From Vitis vinifera (lineage: Eukaryota; Streptophyta; Magnoliopsida; Vitales; Vitaceae), in the NCBI RefSeq assembly GCF_030704535.1, contig NC_081818.1, forward strand, positions 447,001 through 511,000: a DNA stretch of 64,000 nucleotides, in the 5' to 3' direction. The notes under the pieces were generated by a model. The model worked only from the letters and a program-made list of their open reading frames with translations. It searched no databases and was not told where the DNA came from. A program made the position numbers and the translations under genes. Position 1 is the stretch's first letter, and each line of letters opens with the position of its first letter. Positions 57,549 through 64,000 of this stretch are shown here, piece by piece.

Positions 57549-60500
57549 ATGGCTCAGTTGGTTGGAACAGATGAAATAGAGTCATTTAGGATTGAGTTAG
57601 CAGAGATAGGAAGAAGCCTGAGATCATCATTTAGGCGTCACACCTCTAGTTTCAGAAGCAGTTCAGCATCTTTAAAGGATGATGCAGTTGAAGAGCATGA
57701 TTTACAGTGGACTGACATTGAGAGGCTACCAACATTTGAACGGTTGCGGTCATCTTTGTTTGATGAGTACGATGATGGAAGTAGAGTTGATGGTGAAGGA
57801 AAACGGGTGGTTGATGTTACCAAGATTGGAGCTCCAGAAAGGCGGATGTTCATAGAGAAGCTCATCAAACATATAGAGAATGATAACCTTCGGTTGTTGC
57901 AGAAAATCAGAAAGAGAATAGACAAGTAAGGCTTTGTCCATTATATGCATGCATAGAGACACCAACACCTATACACACCCCTGCCCCACAAAGACACACA
58001 TCCTACTTATGAAACCTCTGATATCACTTCTTGTGTGGGCGGAAGTTTTAATATGTATAAGAACACAAAGGTTACGGGATTTTGACGTGGCTCAACTAAT
58101 TATTGCCTATATCTGCGAATGAAGGAAAATCATTTCACGGTTGAGTCATAAAACTTCCATCTTTCCCCAATTTTGCATCTATACCTTGAACCATAGGCCC
58201 TCGCTCCACCAAGTATCTCCTACTCTTCTTCACATTTATACCTACTAAGTAAACATCTCTATCTTCAACTTTTTGAATTTTAGACACTTTCCAACAATTT
58301 TACCTTAAATCAAATTCCATCAAGTCAATCATCTCTCTCTATGATACACACTTTTTGCATCTCATTTTGACGAGAGAACAATTGACTTCACCTTCAATTG
58401 GAATTCCTTTTGTAATCCTCTTGTGTGTTTTGTTCTCTTTGATTTTTTCAGAAATCTCAACTTGGTCTCTAATACTACTTGTCGTGCTTGCAGAGCTTTG
58501 ATCCCACTTGTTATACAAGTGGAAGCTTTGATGCTAACATATTAGTACAAAAACACAAAGATAAAACAATCTATACACGAAGGTGCATAAGGTTTTAATG
58601 CAGTTGGACTCACCATGCTTATATCCATGGATGGGAGAAAATCATTCTACTAATCAACCCTAAAACTTTCCATGTTTCTCTACTCCTTATATCTACACCA
58701 TGAATCACAAGTCCTCGCTCCACCGGATGTCTCATACTCTTCCTCACGATGCTACCTACCTGGTATAGACTTTAGATCTCTATCTACTCAATATAGAATT
58801 CACCTCCCCATCTCTGTTTTATGAACCAATTTAAAATTTGAGACACTTTAGAATGATATACATATCATACTTATATATCATTTTAATTGGTATTATGCTT
58901 CAAGGGTCTATTCAAAGCCAAAACATCAATTTCCCTGTACTGAGTTTTAAATCTTTATGATATCATTTTGCTGTTAATTGCTACTAGTACCACCTAATGT
59001 TGCAATCTTCAGCTCTGCTGATGTTCTCTTGAGTTTTCATACACAATCGAAGGTACACTTGTATGCATACTTGAATCACTTTGTATATTCATGCATGTTT
59101 CTGAAAATTGGTAGTAGGCTAAACCTGAACTGGTGTTTGCAGAGTTGGAGTAAAACTGCCCACTGTGGAGGTGAGATATAAGAATCTGCGTGTGGAAGCA
59201 GAGTGCGAGGTAGTTCATGGAAAGCCCCTTCCAACTCTATGGAATTCTCTTAAAAGCATCCCTTCTGTAAGTATCTGCATTATCCCAAAGTGGATTCAGA
59301 GCTTAGCCATTGACAATGTATTGAACTTTTGAGGCTTCCAAGACTTTGCTTCTTACAAAAATTTCCTTTTAAGTTCATTCAACTTGTTCTGAATATCATG
59401 TTGTGATATACAACTATGTTCTAATAACTAGAAAGTATTTGATTGGAAGACTCAGAACTTTTCTAAATTTGGCTGATTGGAAATTTCTGCTTGTAGGATT
59501 TTACTAAGTTGCTAGGTTTGGGGTCCCATGAAGCCCATATAAGCATCATTAATGGTGTCAGTGGTGTCATAAAGCCTGGAAGGTAATATCAATAAAAGCT
59601 TGATAGATGTAAACATAGTTCAAGTTTGCTTCACCCCAGTTGGCTTATCCATGCTGCAGGATGACTCTGCTGCTTGGGCCCCCAGGATGCGGGAAGACTT
59701 CCTTGTTATTAGCACTCTCAGGGAATCTAGACAAGTCTCTCAAGGTTCTCTACATTCTTTACAAAAAGAATTTCAAATTTACAAGAGAAGAAAACTCAAT
59801 GAACTTTTGAGTTCATCCTTGGCTTGAAACTGCTTTGTTATGTACACCTGCATTCCTACTAGCTGTAGTTTTCATCTGTGCTTTTCTTTTCTCCAATAGG
59901 TTACAGGGGAAGTCTCTTACAATGGGTACAGAATGGAAGAGTTTGTGCCCCAAAAAACTTCTGCCTATATTAGCCAATATGATCTGCACATTCCTGAGAT
60001 GACTGTGAGAGAAACAATTGATTTTTCGGCCCGTTGTCAAGGTGTTGGAAGCAGAGCAGGTAGCTTTTTTTTTTTTTTAAACACACTGTGCATGTGAACA
60101 AAGATTTAGTTCTGGACAACCCACCAATGTGTAGAAATGATTAAAGTTGTTTGTTTTCTGCTTGTCAAGAGACTATGTCGGAGGTAAGCAGAAGGGAGAA
60201 GCAAGCAGGAATAGTTCCAGATCCAGATATAGATACTTATATGAAGGTAACTTTAGCATCTCCTATCTGCTTTCCTTGTTTATGGAGTTCTCTATATTTT
60301 TTCAGACGTGAGGGATTATGATGAGTCCAAAATATTGAGAAATCATGACTACTTTTGCATAAAATCCACTGGTTTTATAGTAAAGATGGCTCACATAATT
60401 ACTTTATATCTTGGACAGTATAGCCCAAGGGTGATTCTCTGCTAAGAAACAATACCTTGGTACCAATGGAGACATAGACAAAAACTTTAAATTGCTAATG

Positions 60501-63500
60501 CTGTTGATAATGTAATGGTTTTTGTTAAATATTCAATGAGAAGAACCACATGAGCTTGTGCTCACAGAGTTGGTAACCATGGTTTGTTTGAACAGGCAAT
60601 TTCTGTTGAAGGGCTAAAGAGAACCCTTCAGACAGACTACATTCTAAAGGTAATTCCCTTTAACAGAGATGAATCTTGCTTTGTTTAATTTGTATGCATA
60701 CAAAATACATACTAATTCTTTCCTTCCTCATTCTTATGGCTTCTCAGATTCTTGGACTGGATATCTGTGCTGACACAATGGTTGGAGATGCCATGAGAAG
60801 AGGCATCTCTGGTGGTCAAAAGAAAAGACTGACTACAGGGGAGATGATTGTAGGGCCTACAAGAGCTCTCTTTATGGATGAAATATCAAATGGTCTGGAC
60901 AGTTCCACAACATTTCAGATAGTTGCTTATCTTCGGCAGCTGGTGCATATCATAGATGCTACCATACTGGTTTCACTTCTTCAGCCAGCTCCCGAAACCT
61001 TTGATCTCTTTGATGACATAATATTGATGGCAGAAGGGATAATTGTGTATCATGGACCCTGTAGTCATATTCTAGAATTTTTCGAGGACTGTGGGTTCAG
61101 GTGTCCTGAGAGGAAAGGGGTGGCTGACTTCCTCCAGGAGGTGAGTGCATCATTGTCTACTCTTATTTCTTCAAGGAGATAGAAATTTAATAAATTAAAT
61201 TTTTTTTTGCCAATGCAGGTCATCTCTAGAAGAGATCAAGCACAGTACTGGTACCACACTGAACAAGCTCACAGTTATGTCTCTGTGCATACATTCTCAA
61301 GGAAATTCAAGGAGTCTCCTTTTGGGAAGAAGCTAGAAGAGAAGCTCTCTAAGCCATTTGACAAGTCCCACAGCCATAAGAATGCTCTATCTTTTAGCAA
61401 GTATTCTCTTTCCAAATGGGAACTCTTCAGAGCCTGCATGTCAAGGGAATTTCTTCTTATGAAGAGAAATTCTTTTATATATGTATTCAAATCAACTCAG
61501 GTAATGCTCTGTCAATTTTAGCTGATTAATCCACTATGCTTAAAGCCACTAAGGAATTCAACCTATTATTGTATCCTTTTTCTTGGCAGCTTGTCATCAT
61601 CGCTGCCATCACCATGACAGTTTTCTTGCGTACTCGGATGGATGTTGATATCATTCATGCAAACTACTATCTTGGCTCCTTGTTCTATGCGCTTGTTATA
61701 CTTCTAGTTGATGGGTTCCCTGAGTTGTCCATGACTGTTTCAAGACTTCCAGTCTTCTACAAACAGAGGGACTTGTGCTTTTATCCAGCTTGGGCTTACA
61801 CAATCCCAGCTACTATTCTAAAAATTCCTCTTTCCTTTGTGGAATCTCTGGTTTGGACATCTCTTACTTACTATGTCATTGGGTACAGTCCTGAGTTCGG
61901 GCGGTGAGTTCCACATAAAATGGCTTACTTTTCTTCATGCATTCATTCATTCCTGTGAGAGGCACATAGGATATGTGTTCTTTAACTCTTATATTTGCCA
62001 TCTTTCACAGGTTCCTCCGTCAGTTTATTCTATTTTTTTCTGTGCACTTGTCATCAGTATCCATGTTCCGTTTCTTCGCTTCAGTCTCCAGGACTATGGT
62101 TGCTTCTGCAACAGCTGGTAGTTTTGCAATATTATTAGTCCTATTATTTGGTGGCTTCATTATCCCACAGCGTAAGGCTACTCCATAGCTCTTCTCCTAT
62201 ATAAATTTAGGATTATCATCTAAAGTATGAACTTTGCCATTTTTTTGGTTGCAGCCTCTATGCCAGATTGGTTGAAGTGGGCATTTTGGATATCCCCAAT
62301 GACATATGGAGAGATAGGCCTTGCAGTAAACGAATTTCTAGCTCCGCGATGGCAAAAGGTAAGAGTACCTAACCAGCTTGAGTTGTTATTTTTCCATTCA
62401 TTTACACAAGCTTTGCTTAAACACCCAAAATAAGATAGATATAATACGCTGCTCAGTCATTCTCTGGCTTTTAATCTTACTTGTAGACACTGTCCACAAA
62501 CACAACACTAGGGCGTGAGACACTTGAAAATCGGGGGCTGAACTTTGATGGATACCTTTTCTGGATATCACTTGCTGCATTATTTGGAGTTACAATAATT
62601 TTCAACATCGGATTCACCTTGGCCTTGAGTTTTTTACAGGGTAGGTATATCTTCTTCCTATAGCATATGTCATCTTATGAGAAAGTAGAATGATGTATGC
62701 TTAATTTCCTACCTTTTGTCATGCATCCAGCTCCTGGAAAGTCTCGTGCTATTATATCACATGAAAAGCTATCCCAACTTCAAGGAAGGGATCAATCCAC
62801 CAATGGTGCATATGAGGAAAAAGAGTCAAAAAATCCTCCTCCTAAAACTACCAAGGAGGCTGATATAGGTTGGATTAACTTTCTTGCTTTTTTTGTTATT
62901 GCTTAGACCTCAAATTCTCTCTTTATATCATTGCCCTTTTGCCTTATCTTACAGGAAGGATGGTTTTGCCTTTTCAACCCCTGACAGTATCATTCCAGGA
63001 TGTGCAATACTATGTAGACACACCTGTGGTAATCATATATATATCGTTGTCTTGTATATCCATAGCCACCAGGATTTTTAGTTTAGATTAGATGCTTAGA
63101 TGTCTCTTTGTTGTTGTGCCTCAGGAAATGAGACAAAAGGGTTTCGCTCAGAAAAAACTCCATCTTCTTCATGATGTTACTGGGTCATTGAGGCCTGGTG
63201 TCCTCACAGCATTGATGGGAGTTAGTGGAGCTGGAAAAACAACTCTTATGGATGTTCTTGCTGGAAGAAAAACTAGTGGCACCATTGAAGGAGAGATTAG
63301 AATCGGAGGGTATCCTAAGGTTCAAGAAACATTTGCTAGGATTTCGGGCTACTGTGAGCAAACTGACATACATTCTCCACAAATTACTATAGAAGAATCA
63401 GTGATTTTTTCTGCTTGGCTTCGTTTGTCTCCTCAGATTGATTCAAAAACTAAAGCTGTATGCCTGATATCTACCACATTCTGAATTTACTATTTGTTTT

Positions 63501-64000
63501 GCATTCATTCTTGAGATGATTTTGAATTAAAGCTGCTGTGGGATGTCTTCACAGGAATTTGTGAATGAAGTGCTTGAGACCATTGAGCTTGATGGAATCA
63601 AAGATGCTTTAGTAGGTATGCCTGGTGTTGGTGGTTTATCAACTGAGCAACGAAAGCGTCTGACAATAGCAGTGGAGCTTGTGTCCAACCCCTCCATTAT
63701 CTTCATGGATGAACCTACATCAGGTTTGGATGCAAGAGCAGCTGCAGTAGTCATGCGAGCGGTGAAGAATGTGGTTGATACTGGCAGAACAATTGTTTGC
63801 ACCATCCACCAACCGAGTATTGACATATTTGAAGCATTTGATGAGGTAGAAGGACAATTTATTCATGAGTTTTAACAGAAAATTTCAAAAAGGCTCCATA
63901 TATGATGCTCCGAAGATGGGGGTCTCCACTTGTTTCAACTATGGAGCTGACTTACCATCAAGATTTTTCTGATCAATCCCCATCTTGGGCAAATAACAGC
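57549..64000 (+). CDS. PDR-type ABCG transporter (full size), 3' end beyond the window
   Basis: Exons read: 57549-57925, 59143-59266, 59497-59582, 59660-59744, 59900-60059, 60170-60246, 60596-60649, 60748-61140, 61219-61500, 61590-61903, 62011-62171, 62255-62358, 62487-62640, 62731-62868, 62955-63028, 63125-63457 and 63555-63845; 1069 codons so far of about 1420 usual. Reverse order (NBD-TMD)x2. NBD1: Walker A GPPGCGKT (202-209), signature ISGGQ (341-345), Walker B ALFMDE (361-366). TMD1 spans about 500-790. NBD2: Walker A GVSGAGKT (893-900), degenerate signature LSTEQ (1000-1004) and IIFMDEP, as in other plant PDRs. It is a plasma-membrane exporter of secondary metabolites or hormones. The substrate cannot be told. 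TMD2 is missing because the window ends in an intron that begins at 63846. Confidence 0.95.
58014..58770 (-). repeat. Two diverged LTR-like copies in ABCG intron 1
   Basis: 58014-58262 and 58494-58770 are diverged direct repeats ('acttctt/acttgtt', 'aacacaaag', 'gaaaatcatt', 'cctcgctccacc', 'tctc.tactcttc'). Each starts just after CTCTGATATCA or CTTTGATCCCA, which on the minus strand resembles a tRNA-Met primer-binding site. The interpretation as an old, antisense LTR or TRIM insertion is tentative. The intron is 1217 bp. Confidence 0.5.

Noticed and set aside
1-64000. CRISPR arrays, operons, ribosome-binding sites, rRNA or tRNA genes
   Set aside because: Nothing of the kind was seen. The intron-rich genes and plant transposons make this a eukaryotic nuclear sequence. 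A tRNA scan was not possible by eye over all 64 kb.

Overview
The window looks like nuclear DNA of a dicot plant. Its genes are split by short introns with plant-type splice sites, the intergenic DNA is very AT-rich, and it carries plant-type LINE, MITE-like and miniature LTR elements. The families and repeats resemble grapevine (Vitis), but that is inference from memory. All exon limits below were read by eye from splice signals, codon phase and family conservation. In every multi-exon model the phases close without a break.

Layout, left to right. 1-3785 is the end-truncated part of a non-LTR retrotransposon (LINE) on the minus strand, with ORF1 and an endonuclease/reverse transcriptase ORF2 broken by a few lesions. 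A MITE-like element follows at 4215-5055. Then come three minus-strand genes: an intronless pentatricopeptide-repeat protein (5474-7666), an NYN-domain putative RNase (10098-13455) with a small LTR element in its second intron, and mitochondrial pyruvate dehydrogenase kinase (15338-19426). From 19.5 to 25.6 kb the DNA is gene-poor. It holds a doubtful small secreted-peptide ORF, a (TA)n microsatellite and a tandem array of miniature LTR units.

26.5-43.9 kb is a compact block of three genes. These are a coiled-coil, tail-anchored nuclear-envelope-associated protein (NEAP-type, plus strand), a secreted GH17-like/X8 (CBM43) protein with a GPI signal (minus), and the haspin histone kinase (minus, 15 coding exons). 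About 7 kb of AT-rich spacer with a fold-back MITE follows. Next are a receptor-like kinase with almost no ectodomain (51590-55577, plus) and a full-size PDR/ABCG transporter (57549 onward, plus), which runs off the right edge in its second half. From memory, RLK-haspin-X8-NEAP is also a run of neighbours on Arabidopsis chromosome 1 (At1g09440 to At1g09470), so this is probably conserved microsynteny rather than a functional cluster.

The recurring signal outside the genes is a set of very small LTR-like units with a primer-binding site matching initiator tRNA-Met (TGGTATTAGAGC or variants). They lie in three different introns and in one intergenic array, several of them as shared-LTR tandems. 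No rRNA, tRNA, CRISPR or bacterial-type operon feature was recognised.
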